The notes: generated by a model not told the origin, from the sequence alone. Positions 1-9,183 are shown, counted from the stretch's first letter. The stretch is 64,000 nt of DNA from Cytobacillus suaedae (GCA_014960805.1 CP063163.1:2994001-3058000), one strand, 5' to 3'. Made by a program: numbers and translations.

Positions 1-83
1 TTTTCGCGTTCTAAGTACATTTTTAATAAGCGTCGAATTCTTTCCTCATCATCAACAACTAAAATTCTTGCTTCATTTTCCAT
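1..83 (-). CDS. resD: Response regulator ResD, N-terminal fragment
   Basis: Only the first 27 codons lie in the window. They translate to MENEARILVVDDEERIRRLL and onward, the beta1 strand and acidic pocket (VVDDEE) of a receiver domain. The position directly downstream of resA-resB-resC matches resD of the Bacillus res operon, the regulator paired with the ResE kinase for aerobic and anaerobic respiration genes. Family membership is clear from the sequence. The specific name ResD rests on synteny, since the output domain is outside the window. Confidence 0.85.
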   Translation of the reverse strand, partial: MENEARILVVDDEERIRRLLKMYLERE

Positions 84-195
84 TACCAACACAACTCCTT
101 CACTATCTATCTTTAAAAGTAATTTACCTTCATTAACACTATAGTAACCTTATTTAAGGGAACCTTCTGTAACATTTATCACATTCTTGTATTAA

Positions 196-224
196 AAAGA
201 CCTTCTCCATTCCGGGAAGGTCTA
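196..224 (-). terminator. Hairpin terminator between resC and resD
   Basis: On the minus strand a perfect 8-bp stem (AGACCTTC/GAAGGTCT) is followed by five T residues. It lies 3' of resC and 5' of resD. It could end or attenuate the resABC transcript, leaving resD partly under its own promoter. Confidence 0.6.
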
Positions 225-242
225 ATGTATTTTTGTGCAGCA

Positions 243-1415
243 TTATGCGTAAGAGTGAAGACCAGCGATTACCAAATTAACAAAAATTAGATTAAACATA
301 ATAATTGCAAAGCCAATAACGGCTAACCATGCTGATTTTTCACCATGCCAGCCTTTTGAGAGGCGCAAATGTAAGTAAGCAGCGTAGAATAAAAACGTGA
401 TAAGCGCCCACACTTCTTTAGGATCCCAACCCCAGAATCTCGTCCAGGCAATTTGCGCCCAAATCATAGCGAAAATCAAAGCTCCTAAAGTAAAGACCGG
501 GAAGCCTATTGTAACTGAACGATAACCAATTTCATCGACAAGGTCTAAGTTAATATTTTTTACGAATGGTTGAATTGCAGCTGCAATTCTCTTACGTAAT
601 ACTAATCTTAATAATCCGTATAAAATTGTACCAACTAAAAATGACCAAATTACAGTATTTAACTTACGTGCACTAATAATTGCAGGTAATTCAATAAAAG
701 GCTCCATTTTATTCTCAGTAAGAAGTTCACCTTCATTTGGCCCTACTAATGCCGGGAGATGATATACCATTTCTGATTCTACTTCATTTTTATCAACCCA
801 TTTAAATGTAGATTCGTAGCCCATGCCACTAAAAGTAGATGAGACTATAATGAAGCCAACAGTTACTACTAGGGTGTACATAATTGATTCAAGCCAGAAT
901 GTTTTCTTACTTTTAACCGTTTGGTCAACAGCTTTTACTAAGTAAAGGACACCCGCAACAAAGCTGATTGCTAGGATTGCCTGTCCTGCTGCGGCAGTTG
1001 AAACGTGAATAGCAAGCCAATCACTCTGTAAAGCTGGGATTAGTGGAGAAATTTCTCTCGGAAACATACTCGCATATGCTATTAAAAGAACTGCAACTGG
1101 TAAAGTAAATACTCCAAGAGCACTTGATTTATAGATGAAGTAAATAATAATAAATGCAAACACTAACATCATGCCAAAGAATGTTGTAAATTCAAAGAGA
1201 TTACTAACAGGAGCATGTCCACCTGCAACCCATCTAGTTATAAAGTAAGCTGTTTGGAAAAGAAACCCAATAATTGTAAGTCCTAATCCTACATTTGCCC
1301 ATTTTTTTACATTTGCTTTACTATTTTTATCACGAATTGAACCAGCAAATACAAATGTAGCGAATAAATAAAGAAAAAAAGCTACGTATAAAAAATTCCC
1401 ACTAAGTTCAGCCAC
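243..1415 (-). CDS. resC: Cytochrome c biogenesis protein ResC (CcsA/CcsB family)
   Basis: This 390-residue polytopic membrane protein belongs to the system II cytochrome c maturation pathway, in which ResB and ResC move haem across the membrane and attach it to apocytochromes. The signature tryptophan-rich [14 protein letters not shown] motif begins at about residue 328 and is the family's haem-handling segment. Many hydrophobic helices are visible along the length. The GTG start follows the resB stop directly (TAGGTG), and its ribosome-binding site lies inside the end of resB, so the two are translationally coupled. Length is normal for Bacillus ResC. Confidence 0.95.
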   Translation of the reverse strand: MAELSGNFLYVAFFLYLFATFVFAGSIRDKNSKANVKKWANVGLGLTIIGFLFQTAYFITRWVAGGHAPVSNLFEFTTFFGMMLVFAFIIIYFIYKSSALGVFTLPVAVLLIAYASMFPREISPLIPALQSDWLAIHVSTAAAGQAILAISFVAGVLYLVKAVDQTVKSKKTFWLESIMYTLVVTVGFIIVSSTFSGMGYESTFKWVDKNEVESEMVYHLPALVGPNEGELLTENKMEPFIELPAIISARKLNTVIWSFLVGTILYGLLRLVLRKRIAAAIQPFVKNINLDLVDEIGYRSVTIGFPVFTLGALIFAMIWAQIAWTRFWGWDPKEVWALITFLFYAAYLHLRLSKGWHGEKSAWLAVIGFAIIMFNLIFVNLVIAGLHSYA

Positions 1416-3068
1416 CTATTTTTCACTCCCTTTTGTGACTTTTTCTTCTTCTTGTGTCTGGTCAATAGGTGGGTTTAAATTAGTATCATTTACAATAGAA
1501 TTGATCTCATTTTTTAAACCGAACCAATTTTTATTCGTATGACCAGCAACAATGATTTCACCATTAACATTTTGAATCCATACTCTACGATGCACCCAGT
1601 ACATTCCTTGGACAACACCAATCATAAAGATTATACCACCTAATCCTAAAAACCACAGTGTAAAATCACGTCTTACGATTAAAGCAGAAACATCCTTCGT
1701 TTCAATTCCAGAGAAAGACATTTTGTAAGCATTATCTCCAAAAGGTTCAAGATTTTGTTGGATGGCTATAAAGTTAATTTCACCTTCCGGCTTTTCAGGG
1801 CTGTACAGTTTAAATACAAATGCCGGATTGTTTGGTATCTTCGACTTTGATGCAGGATTTCCATCATTGTCAAAATAAAAATCTGGAAAGTAACTTACAA
1901 TCTCAACGGAGTAGTCATTTTGCAGATTATATTTCAATTGTGGGTCACGAAGGTTAACCTTGATCGTTCCCATTGATTCTGTACTTGCTTTATTAACTAA
2001 ATCAAAAGACATAGTACTTAGTTCATCAAGTTTATAATCTACTTGATAAAGTGCATAGTGATCATGTTTTAAAGGAAAATTCACCTTGATATCATGATCT
2101 TTCACCTTAATTAGTTCTGCCTCTTCACCAGGTATTGCATTTTCGTCACGTTCATAGAGAGTTACATTCGTTTGGTAATTCTTCACAACCATGCCACTTC
2201 CTGCACGGTTTATAGCCTCATCAAAGACTTCATCTTCCTTACCTTCTTCATAAACTTCCTTAATAAACTCTTCATTTTTTAAGAAGTATTGTCCATTGGT
2301 TCCAGGAATGCTTTTTGTTTCTCCTTCACGTATCCACATTACTTCATCCGTGTACATACCAGGGAAAAAGCGAAGCATAGCCCCTATAAGAAAAATAATG
2401 AGTCCAACATGGTTCACATATGGACCCCATCTAGAAAATCGACCTTTTTCTGCAAGGATATTTCCATTTTCTTCACGTACATGGTAACGTTTCTTTTGAA
2501 GATTTGTTTTTATAGTATCATAGATTTCCTCATAATTATCTACTTTAGTGCTACTAAATAAACGTTGACGTCGTAAAAAACCTTCATTACGTGTTACTCC
2601 TTGCTTTTTTAAAGCACGGTATAAAGGGACAACGCGGTCCAAACTACATATCACCAGCGAGATACCAATTGAAGCAATAAGAATCATATACCACCAGGAT
2701 CCATATAAATTATGAAAACCAAGCTGATAATACAATGCTCCAGTAAATCCATATTGATCCTCATAATATTCAGCAGGTGTAACTGTAGGTGGTATATACA
2801 TTTCTTGTGGATATATTGTTCCTAGTGCGGATGCAACTAAGGTTACAACGATTAACCAGACTCCTACCTTAACAGATGAGAAAAAATTCCATATTTGATC
2901 GATTACTGTTTTATTGTACGTTTGAGAGCGCCTTGCACTTCCTTCGTATCTCATATCTAAAAGTTTTTGACTAGTATCTTCGATTAAAGGTTTACCACAT
3001 GATTCACATAAGACAGTTCCATGTGGATTAACATGTCCACATTCACACTTTACTTGTTCAAGTTCCAT
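1416..3068 (-). CDS. resB: Cytochrome c biogenesis protein ResB
   Basis: This 550-residue membrane protein is the ResB (Ccs1) partner of ResC. The N-terminus carries a small zinc-ribbon-like region (CECG at about residue 9, CESCG at about residue 21), as I recall from Bacillus ResB. Membrane segments follow at about residues 67-87 and 125-145, then near 220 and 465, with a large extracytoplasmic domain between the last two. It starts 15 bp after resA and abuts resC, so resA-resB-resC form one operon. No truncation or missing segment is apparent. Confidence 0.95.
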   Translation of the reverse strand: MELEQVKCECGHVNPHGTVLCESCGKPLIEDTSQKLLDMRYEGSARRSQTYNKTVIDQIWNFFSSVKVGVWLIVVTLVASALGTIYPQEMYIPPTVTPAEYYEDQYGFTGALYYQLGFHNLYGSWWYMILIASIGISLVICSLDRVVPLYRALKKQGVTRNEGFLRRQRLFSSTKVDNYEEIYDTIKTNLQKKRYHVREENGNILAEKGRFSRWGPYVNHVGLIIFLIGAMLRFFPGMYTDEVMWIREGETKSIPGTNGQYFLKNEEFIKEVYEEGKEDEVFDEAINRAGSGMVVKNYQTNVTLYERDENAIPGEEAELIKVKDHDIKVNFPLKHDHYALYQVDYKLDELSTMSFDLVNKASTESMGTIKVNLRDPQLKYNLQNDYSVEIVSYFPDFYFDNDGNPASKSKIPNNPAFVFKLYSPEKPEGEINFIAIQQNLEPFGDNAYKMSFSGIETKDVSALIVRRDFTLWFLGLGGIIFMIGVVQGMYWVHRRVWIQNVNGEIIVAGHTNKNWFGLKNEINSIVNDTNLNPPIDQTQEEEKVTKGSEK

Positions 3069-3083
3069 GATAAAACTCCCTAA

Positions 3084-3605
3084 CTATGGCTTAATAAGCT
3101 CCATTTTATCCATAACCATTCTTTCAGTCAGACTACCTGTAATAATTTCTACAACTCTTCCATCTTTGTCAATTAGTAGTGTTGTTGGTAATGGATCAAT
3201 ACCATATGCATTTAACACCTGATCTCCTTTATCAATCACTACCGGAAATGTTAATCCATACTTATCAACAAATTTACTCACGCTTAATAATGGTTCACCT
3301 ACATTAACAGCTATGATCTGTACGCCCTGATCTTTGTAAACATTATATTGGTTCTCCATATAGGGCATTTCCTTTTCACAAGGTTTACACCAAGTACCCC
3401 AGAAATTCAAGAAAACACCTTGTCCACGATAATCTGATAAACGGTGTTTCTCACCATTCAAATCAGCAAGAACAAAATCAGGTGCCATATCTCCAACATT
3501 AACTTTTGCCTTACTCACAAAGAAATTACTATATAGAGTATAGACAAGTGCCGATGCAAGTAATAATAGAATAATTGTACGAATAACCAACCGATTCTTC
3601 TTCAT
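3084..3605 (-). CDS. resA: Thiol-disulfide oxidoreductase ResA
   Basis: This 173-residue membrane-anchored thioredoxin-like protein reduces the haem-binding cysteines of apocytochrome c before haem attachment. A single N-terminal hydrophobic anchor spans about residues 7-26. The active site is WGTWCKPCEKEMPY with the redox cysteines at 73 and 76. The cis-proline region (DPLPTT) lies near residue 137. It is the first gene of resA-resB-resC. B. subtilis ResA has CEPC as I recall it, so CKPC is a small active-site variant that may shift the redox potential (inference). Confidence 0.95.
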   Translation of the reverse strand: MKKNRLVIRTIILLLLASALVYTLYSNFFVSKAKVNVGDMAPDFVLADLNGEKHRLSDYRGQGVFLNFWGTWCKPCEKEMPYMENQYNVYKDQGVQIIAVNVGEPLLSVSKFVDKYGLTFPVVIDKGDQVLNAYGIDPLPTTLLIDKDGRVVEIITGSLTERMVMDKMELIKP

Positions 3606-3762
3606 GATAATATAACTCCCTACCAGACATTTTCCTATCTAAGATTTTAAAGCATAGGTGCATAGAAACTCACCTTAAATTATATCATTTTTCAACATTA
3701 GTACATTCTCAATAATATGAAGGTTATGTGACAAAAAAAGAAAGCTACTCTTAAAAACACTT

Positions 3763-3791
3763 GAAGAAATCAACCAATTGGTGATTTCTTC
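3763..3791 (-). terminator. Possible terminator after rluB
   Basis: The arms GAAGAAATCA and TGATTTCTTC pair around a short loop just 3' of rluB. The T tract on the minus strand is broken, so this is a weak terminator candidate. The rest of the roughly 200-bp gap up to resA shows no gene. Confidence 0.35.
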
Positions 3792-3807
3792 TTCTTGACA
3801 AAATAAA

Positions 3808-4545
3808 TTAGATTAGCCTATGTCCTTTTGTCGTTACCATTGCGCGTAGTTGTTTTACTTCATGAGGTGAAAGTTCTCTTGAATCACCTGTACTAAGTCC
3901 GGACAAAGTTAAAAATCCATATTTCTCACGCTTAAGCTTTAATACTTCATGACCAATTGCATCAAACATTCTACGTACCTGTCTGTTTCTTCCTTCATGA
4001 ATCGTTATTTCTACAATTGCAGTTTGTTTTTTCTTATCTGCAGATAACATCTTAACCTTTGCAGGGGCTGTTTTTCCGTCCTCTAACTGAATTCCCTTTT
4101 CTAATAAACGTAATTTTTCCTTTGAAGGAATTCCTTTTACCTTTGCTACATAAAGTTTATCCACTTCATGTTTTGGATGCATTAGTAGGTTTGCAAATTC
4201 ACCGTCATTTGTAACCAATAAGAGACCAGATGTATCATAATCTAATCTACCAATTGGGTATATTCTTTGTGTAATATGGGGGAAAAAGTCAGTAACAACT
4301 TTTCTACCTTTATCATCAGAAACACTCGATATAACTCCACGGGGTTTATATAAGAGATGGTATACTGGCTCTTCTTTGTCTAGAGGTACACCATTTACTT
4401 CTACTTTATCACTAGGTCCTACCTTAATGCCTAGTTCTTTCACAACTTTACCATTTACAGTTACTCTTCCATCAAGGATTAATTCCTCTGCTTTTCGTCT
4501 CGAAGCTACGCCCGCGTGGGCAATAACTTTCTGTAATCTTTCCAT
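3808..4545 (-). CDS. rluB: 23S rRNA pseudouridine synthase RluB
   Basis: The 245-residue protein has an N-terminal S4 RNA-binding domain (MERLQKVIAHAGVASRRKAE) followed by an RsuA/RluB-type catalytic domain. The motif GRLDYDTSGLLLVTNDGEF contains the catalytic aspartate at about residue 102. The family isomerises a uridine in helix 89-93 of 23S rRNA (U2605 in E. coli). I chose the ATG at 4545 because GAGGTGA lies 5 nt upstream; the in-frame codons before it lack a ribosome-binding site. It lies between spmB and resA, as in B. subtilis (ypuL). Confidence 0.92.
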   Translation of the reverse strand: MERLQKVIAHAGVASRRKAEELILDGRVTVNGKVVKELGIKVGPSDKVEVNGVPLDKEEPVYHLLYKPRGVISSVSDDKGRKVVTDFFPHITQRIYPIGRLDYDTSGLLLVTNDGEFANLLMHPKHEVDKLYVAKVKGIPSKEKLRLLEKGIQLEDGKTAPAKVKMLSADKKKQTAIVEITIHEGRNRQVRRMFDAIGHEVLKLKREKYGFLTLSGLSTGDSRELSPHEVKQLRAMVTTKGHRLI

Positions 4546-4652
4546 CACGTTCACCTCTTTAAACATCTTACTTCTTTACATCATTTTTCTCAAGTATTCT
4601 ACAAATTATGATGATGATTTTATATGAAAACATATTTTTAACTTTGAACCCT

Positions 4653-4788
4653 GACCGTTCCTTTACGCTGCAGACACTTGCTTTCCGCGGGGAGGGATGC
4701 TAGCCTCCTCGGTGCCATGCACCTGTGGGGTCTCGCCGGATGTCCCTCACTTCCCGCAGGAGTCAAGTGCCTTCCGCTCCAATCCACT
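4653..4788 (+). repeat. Family-1 palindromic repeat, copy A
   Basis: This is one of seven related elements in the window. It begins GACCGTTCC, carries the arms CACTTG/CAAGTG, and contains the conserved core GCCTCCTCGG, a short hairpin (GGTGCCATGCACC), then TGTGGGGTCTCG and CCCGCAGGAGTC. It ends AATCCACT. It lies downstream of spmB and upstream of rluB, both on the minus strand. It is GC-rich compared with the flanking sequence and is unlikely to be coding. Confidence 0.85.
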
Positions 4789-4837
4789 TAGCGCTTTAAA
4801 TAAGTCCAAACTTGGCGTGGAAAAATAAGAAATAAAA

Positions 4838-4870
4838 AAAATCACTTAGACAGTGAGTCCAAGTGATTTT
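4838..4870 (-). terminator. Terminator of the dacB-spmA-spmB operon
   Basis: Read on the minus strand, AAAATCACTTGGA and TCTAAGTGATTTT pair (one mismatch), followed by a run of T residues. It starts two bases after the spmB stop codon. Confidence 0.8.
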
Positions 4871-4872
4871 CG

Positions 4873-5403
4873 TTATCCGAACATTAGAGTAACTACTGTA
4901 ACTGCTGCGATGATTCCTAGTAGGTCTGCCCATAGTCCGACTTTTAGGGCGTCTCCCATTTTCTTTATGCCTACTGCTCCGAAGTAAACGGTTAATACGT
5001 AGAATGTGGTATCGGTGCTTCCTTGTAGGGTTGATGCTAAGCGGCCTATGAAGGAGTCTGGACCGTATGTAGCAATGATATCTGATGTCATTCCTAGTGC
5101 GGCAGTTCCTGAAATTGGACGAATGATTGCTAAAGGAACGATTTCAGCAGGTACTCCAATTGCTTCTAAAACAGGTCTAATTAGACCAACAAAAAACTCT
5201 AATGCCCCTGAGGCACGAAAGATTGAAATAGCAACTAACATACCTACTAAAAAAGGGATAATCGAAAATGCAATTTTGATTCCTTCTTTTCCCCCTTCTA
5301 CAAAGGTTTCATATGTAGGCACTTTCTTAATTGTCCCATAAATTAGGATAAAGCCGATGATTATAGGAATTAACCAAAGGGAGATAGAACTAATAACACT
5401 CAT
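4873..5403 (-). CDS. spmB: Spore maturation protein SpmB
   Basis: This 176-residue polytopic membrane protein has the nucleoside-recognition (Gate) domain typical of SpmA/SpmB. Both are needed for spore core dehydration and heat resistance. Conserved segments include a gly-rich helix (FVEGGKEGIKIAFSIIPFLV) and RPISGTAALG. The start overlaps the spmA stop by four bases (ATGA) and has GGAGG upstream, so translation is coupled. It is the last gene of dacB-spmA-spmB, a sigma-E operon in B. subtilis. The likely role as part of a membrane transport gate is inference from the domain family. Confidence 0.95.
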   Translation of the reverse strand: MSVISSISLWLIPIIIGFILIYGTIKKVPTYETFVEGGKEGIKIAFSIIPFLVGMLVAISIFRASGALEFFVGLIRPVLEAIGVPAEIVPLAIIRPISGTAALGMTSDIIATYGPDSFIGRLASTLQGSTDTTFYVLTVYFGAVGIKKMGDALKVGLWADLLGIIAAVTVVTLMFG

Positions 5404-5999
5404 TTCTTTTTACCTCCTTTTCTGGTTCTCCTATAATAAAAGAAGCGGTCTATGATGATTGCTCCGATTGTTGAACACAAGGTAGCAATTAGTGTTGTTC
5501 CAACGATTTCTGTTGGATTGGCAGAATCGTATGTCATACGTATTGCAATTACAGTTGTTGGGATTAAAGTTAAGCTTGAAGTATTAATCGCTAAAAAAGT
5601 GATCATTGAACGACTAGCCTCTGAACTTCCTCCATTTAATTCCTTTAACTGTTCCATTGCCTTTATCCCCATTGGTGTTGCTGCATTCCCTAAACCAAAC
5701 ATGTTTGCAATCATGTTTGATAACATATAACCCATCGCAGGGTGATCCACTGGAACCTCAGGAAATAATCTTCTTACAAATGGACGAAACAGTTTCGAGA
5801 GTTTCTCTAATAAACCAGAGACTTGCGCAATTTTCATTAATCCTAACCAAAAAACTAAAATACTAATAAGACCTATACTAATTGTTACTCCATCTTCGGC
5901 ACCCTTAAATACAGCTTTATTAACCTCTTCAATTGTCCCATTGATTAACGCAAAAATAATTCCAACTATTGTCATTGCGACCCAAATAATATTAACCAT
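5400..5999 (-). CDS. spmA: Spore maturation protein SpmA
   Basis: This roughly 199-residue membrane protein is the partner of SpmB. It carries the family segments VFKGAEDGVTISIGLI and FGLGNAATPMGIKAMEQL. I place the start at the ATG at 5999 (MVNIIWVAM), which has AGGTG nine bases upstream and matches the remembered B. subtilis N-terminus; a GTG four codons earlier lacks a ribosome-binding site. The 5' end overlaps the dacB stop by 8 bp and the 3' end overlaps spmB by 4 bp. Confidence 0.94.
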   Translation of the reverse strand: MVNIIWVAMTIVGIIFALINGTIEEVNKAVFKGAEDGVTISIGLISILVFWLGLMKIAQVSGLLEKLSKLFRPFVRRLFPEVPVDHPAMGYMLSNMIANMFGLGNAATPMGIKAMEQLKELNGGSSEASRSMITFLAINTSSLTLIPTTVIAIRMTYDSANPTEIVGTTLIATLCSTIGAIIIDRFFYYRRTRKGGKKK

Positions 6000-7143
6000 A
6001 ATTTTCGACACCTAACATAATTAAGAATAGATTTTTAATAATTGACCAAAACGATTTATCATTCTCCACTTCTTTTTCAAAGTACAATGGTAACTCACCA
6101 ATGTGCTCATTCCCCATTTTTATAATCATTTTACCAACAATACTAGGAACCTCATTTTCATCCTCCCACCCCTTTTTCTTTGAATCAACTAGAGTTAGAG
6201 AAAGTTTAACTTGTCTTTTTTCTGAGAGTGTTAATGGGTAAGAAAAATCTCTGTTCACTTTCACTTTGTCCTTATAAAAGGGATCATTTATGCTCTTAAT
6301 TGGACCATTTTTAACTAACTTTACTAATTTGTAGTTCTTAAAGCCTGTGTTAAATAAATGGATATGATCATTCCAGTCATCTGAAGCATCAATAGTAACA
6401 GCAATTAAATCTAGTCCATCTTTTGATGCTGTCGAGACAAGTGTTCTGTTGGCTAGCTTTGTATAGCCTGTTTTCCCACCTGTACTAAATGAATAAAGCC
6501 CTGTGAGTAATTTATTTTTGTTTTTCCATATCCTGTCCCATTTTTCATTAGGATTAGGAGCACGATACACTTTTGTACCAAAGACTTTCTTGAATTCTTC
6601 ATTATTCATTGCATATCTAGTTAGTAACGCCATATCATAAGCTGTTGAATAGTGATTTTCGTGATCATCAAGTCCATGAGGATTTGCAAACGCTGTATTG
6701 ACCATTCCGATTTCAGCAGCCTTTTGGTTCATTAGAAAAGCAAAGCCCTCTAAACTTCCCCCAATATGTTCTGCAATGGCTACTGCAGCATCATTTCCTG
6801 ACCTTAACATAAGCCCATATACCAAGTTTTCCAGTTTAATCTTTTCATTTGGTTGTAAATATAAAGATGAACCCTCGGTTCGAACTGCCTTATCACTAAC
6901 CTTCACAAGCTCATTCATCTTTCCTGATTCGACAGCCAAAATAGCTGTCATGATTTTAGTTATACTTGCGATTCTACGTTCAGTATGAATATCTTTTGAA
7001 TATAGTATCCTTCCAGACTCTTGTTCTATCAGAATTGCACTTCTTGCACTTACATCACCAAACGCACTCATCTTTTGGGGCAAAAATGATAACATAATCA
7101 TTATGATCGTTACCATGATTAGGCTCCGAGTAGGTAGTGTCAT
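5992..7143 (-). CDS. dacB: Sporulation D-alanyl-D-alanine carboxypeptidase DacB (PBP5*)
   Basis: The product is a secreted or membrane-anchored penicillin-binding protein that trims stem peptides in spore cortex peptidoglycan. From the ATG at 7143 it has 383 residues with an N-terminal signal segment, then the three active-site motifs SITK (about 60-63), SGN (about 115-117) and KTG (about 224-226). A C-terminal PBP5-like domain and a final hydrophobic stretch (SIIKNLFLIML) complete it. GAGGACGGGG precedes the chosen start; codons further upstream are not supported. A good sigma-E promoter lies just upstream, so dacB leads the dacB-spmA-spmB operon. Confidence 0.94.
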   Translation of the reverse strand: MTLPTRSLIMVTIIMIMLSFLPQKMSAFGDVSARSAILIEQESGRILYSKDIHTERRIASITKIMTAILAVESGKMNELVKVSDKAVRTEGSSLYLQPNEKIKLENLVYGLMLRSGNDAAVAIAEHIGGSLEGFAFLMNQKAAEIGMVNTAFANPHGLDDHENHYSTAYDMALLTRYAMNNEEFKKVFGTKVYRAPNPNEKWDRIWKNKNKLLTGLYSFSTGGKTGYTKLANRTLVSTASKDGLDLIAVTIDASDDWNDHIHLFNTGFKNYKLVKLVKNGPIKSINDPFYKDKVKVNRDFSYPLTLSEKRQVKLSLTLVDSKKKGWEDENEVPSIVGKMIIKMGNEHIGELPLYFEKEVENDKSFWSIIKNLFLIMLGVENYG

Positions 7144-7175
7144 TTTATCCCCGTCCTCTAAGTATTGTTTGTACA

Positions 7176-7203
7176 AGTTTATGCAGGATATAGTGTAATA
7201 TGA
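7176..7203 (-). promoter_or_regulatory. Sigma-E-type promoter for dacB-spmA-spmB
   Basis: On the minus strand TCATATT (7197-7203) and CATAAACT (7176-7183) are separated by 13 bp. This fits the mother-cell sigma-E pattern of a TCATATT-like -35 and a CATACANT-like -10. It lies 33 bp upstream of the dacB ATG. The match was made by eye. Confidence 0.65.
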
Positions 7204-7227
7204 ATCAAAAAGTAGATTTTCAAATGC

Positions 7228-7271
7228 AAATAAAAAAGCCACTCAGTGACAATCATTAATATAAATGATTG
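7228..7271 (-). terminator. Possible terminator after sodF
   Basis: CAATCATT and AATGATTG form a stem around a short AT loop about 25 bp after the sodF stop. On the minus strand it is followed, after an extra 10 bp, by GGCTTTTTTA. The spacing is imperfect, so confidence is modest. It also sits just upstream of the dacB promoter and would insulate it. Confidence 0.4.
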
Positions 7272-7294
7272 ACTACCAAGCAGCTGGGTTAAAT

Positions 7295-8200
7295 TTAATA
7301 CGGTTGCCATCGTAGGTTAGAGGCAGCATTGAAACGTTTTTCTACCTCGTTCCAATTCACAACGTTCCACCAGTTATCTACATACTCTTTTCGATTATTC
7401 TTATATTGTAAATAGTAAGCATGTTCCCAAACATCTAGTACTAATAAAGGAATTGTATCCCATTGAGTCATGAGTTGATGTCTTTCAGATTGCAAGATTT
7501 CCAGGCGGTGTGCTCGTGGAGCCCATACTAAAATTGCCCACCCCACACCTTCTACCTTGTTAGCAGCCTCTGTAAAATGCTTTTTAAAGTTTGCAAAACT
7601 ACCAAAATCCATCGTAATTTGCTTTAATAATGCTCCACTTGGTTGTCCTCCACCATCTGGTTTCATGATATTCCAGAATATAGTGTGAAGATAGTGACCC
7701 GAACCATGGAAGGCAGCTTCTCTTTCCCAATGTTTAATTAAATCAAAATCACCCGTTTTTCTTGCATTGGCCATCATTTTTTCTGCCTTATTTAAGCCAT
7801 CAACGTAGCTTTGATGATGCTTTTGATGATGCAGTTTCATGATTTCTTCAGCAATATAAGGTTCTAATGCATCATAGTTATAAGGTAAAGGTGGCAGTCT
7901 GTGGCCTCCAATTTCAACTCTTCCTGATAATGAACGTTCATCATTAGTAGTAGTTGCATCCGTTGTTCCGTTTATCTCTGAAAACACCTTATCTACTTCC
8001 ACCTGGAGTTGTTCAATAAATTCCTTTGAAAGATGATTGCTTACATCAATAATTTCTAATTCACTAAGTAACCCTTTAAGCTTTTCTCTAATTTCATCAT
8101 AACTTTTTTCTTCTCCACGCTGATCCTCAATAAATTTAAGGATACTCTCTCCCCATTGGATAACATCTTGAACATAATTAAAATAAATGGTTTCAGTCAT
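7295..8200 (-). CDS. sodF: Superoxide dismutase, Fe/Mn family, with N-terminal extension (SodF-like)
   Basis: The 301-residue product has about 100 extra N-terminal residues (helical and acidic) before a complete Fe/Mn superoxide dismutase domain starting at HRLPPLPYNYDALEPYIAEE. Metal ligands are visible at H124 (LHHQKHHQSYV), H172 (GHYLHTIFW), D256 and H260 (LDVWEHAYY). The extension resembles B. subtilis SodF rather than the housekeeping SodA. GGAGGAACAAG precedes the ATG. The gene sits between dacB and ypuI, where B. subtilis has no sod gene as I recall, and is divergent from a DUF2935 gene. Metal preference cannot be read from the sequence. Confidence 0.88.
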   Translation of the reverse strand: MTETIYFNYVQDVIQWGESILKFIEDQRGEEKSYDEIREKLKGLLSELEIIDVSNHLSKEFIEQLQVEVDKVFSEINGTTDATTTNDERSLSGRVEIGGHRLPPLPYNYDALEPYIAEEIMKLHHQKHHQSYVDGLNKAEKMMANARKTGDFDLIKHWEREAAFHGSGHYLHTIFWNIMKPDGGGQPSGALLKQITMDFGSFANFKKHFTEAANKVEGVGWAILVWAPRAHRLEILQSERHQLMTQWDTIPLLVLDVWEHAYYLQYKNNRKEYVDNWWNVVNWNEVEKRFNAASNLRWQPY

Positions 8201-8310
8201 CTTGTTCCTCCTTACACATAATCGACATTATCATATGCATTTGCCCTGGGAAGGTGAGGATTTGACCCTAAAATGTGGTGATCTGGTATTTTAATCCAAA
8301 TGAACATTCT

Positions 8311-8344
8311 TCGTATAGAAAAATCATATAGTATCTTTATACGA
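8311..8344. promoter_or_regulatory. Inverted repeat around a candidate promoter between sodF and the DUF2935 gene
   Basis: TCGTATA (8311-8317) and TATACGA (8338-8344) form a perfect 7-bp inverted repeat with a 20-bp spacer. The spacer contains CATATAGTA (8325-8333), which fits a sigma-K -10 (CATANNNTA) or, as TATAGT, a sigma-A -10. It ends 19 bp before the DUF2935 start codon. An operator or a structured leader is possible. Confidence 0.35.
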
Positions 8345-8363
8345 CCTATACATAAGGAGGTTT

Positions 8364-9179
8364 ATGATGAATCAAGCATACCGAGAAGAGGCTCTTTTCG
8401 AATTAAGATTTTGGCTGCAGATATTAGGGGACCATAGTCGATTCATTCATGATTCGTTAGCACCAAGTGAAACGAAGCGAATTGAAATAGCGAAACATTT
8501 CAAGGAAAATTTTGATAGTCTCCTCGCAAAGGCAAGGCAACCACTAGGTGGTAATGAACTTTATCAGACGATTAAAGAAGCTAAAATGAATAGCGAACAA
8601 TTTCGAGTGTATAAATTGGACCTACTTGAAGCACACCTCGTGGGTAAAATTAAAATTATGTTGCCTCCATCCTTTATTAATCATATGGTTAACGAGCTGG
8701 ATGAGTGGTTAAGGGTGGTAAACTTTTTAGAAGAAGGGAAGCAGGTACCACCATCTCACGCTCTACACCATCATTTACTGTGGTTGCTTGATGCCGCAGG
8801 TCATGCGGGTGCCATACATGATAATTTGGATAGGGTAGAAAAGGAACTGCGTGAAAAAGGTCATGAGTTTACTAAGAAATGGGAAAATTTTTACTTGAAG
8901 GCAGTTGAACTGGTAGGATACTTACGTACACAACAGTTTCAATTTCCTGCGCTGTCACGATTCAACAATCAAGTTGAACTAGAAATGAAGATATTTAAAA
9001 GCTTCTTAAGAGAACTTGAAGAGATGGAACTTAATAAGGAGTCACTTGGAATTCTAGAGCCTTTAATGGCAGACCATATGGCACGTGAAGAATGCTACTA
9101 TCTTCACAAGCTTGCAGAAACGACAAGAGAAGTGACCCCTCCAGATTGTGACCCAACTCAACCTCGAACTAAGTCCTAA
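8364..9179 (+). CDS. DUF2935 family protein
   Basis: The 271-residue protein appears to hold two four-helix bundle repeats rich in histidine and glutamate. The first begins EEALFELRFWLQILGDHSRFIHDSL and the second HHHLLWLLDAAGHAGAIHDNLDRVEKEL. The regularly placed H, D and E residues (FELRFWLQILGDHSRFI, HMAREECYYLHKLAE) suggest a di-metal or haemerythrin/ferritin-like fold, which is inference. I recognise it as DUF2935; the family has no firm function known to me. AAGGAGG lies 5 nt before the first of two consecutive ATGs. It is divergent from sodF, hinting at an oxidative or spore-related role. Confidence 0.8.
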   Translation: MMNQAYREEALFELRFWLQILGDHSRFIHDSLAPSETKRIEIAKHFKENFDSLLAKARQPLGGNELYQTIKEAKMNSEQFRVYKLDLLEAHLVGKIKIMLPPSFINHMVNELDEWLRVVNFLEEGKQVPPSHALHHHLLWLLDAAGHAGAIHDNLDRVEKELREKGHEFTKKWENFYLKAVELVGYLRTQQFQFPALSRFNNQVELEMKIFKSFLRELEEMELNKESLGILEPLMADHMAREECYYLHKLAETTREVTPPDCDPTQPRTKS

Positions 9180-9183
9180 CTAA

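Noticed and set aside
2289-2561. Plus-strand frames opposite resB
   Set aside because: These are shadows of the resB coding sequence without start signals.
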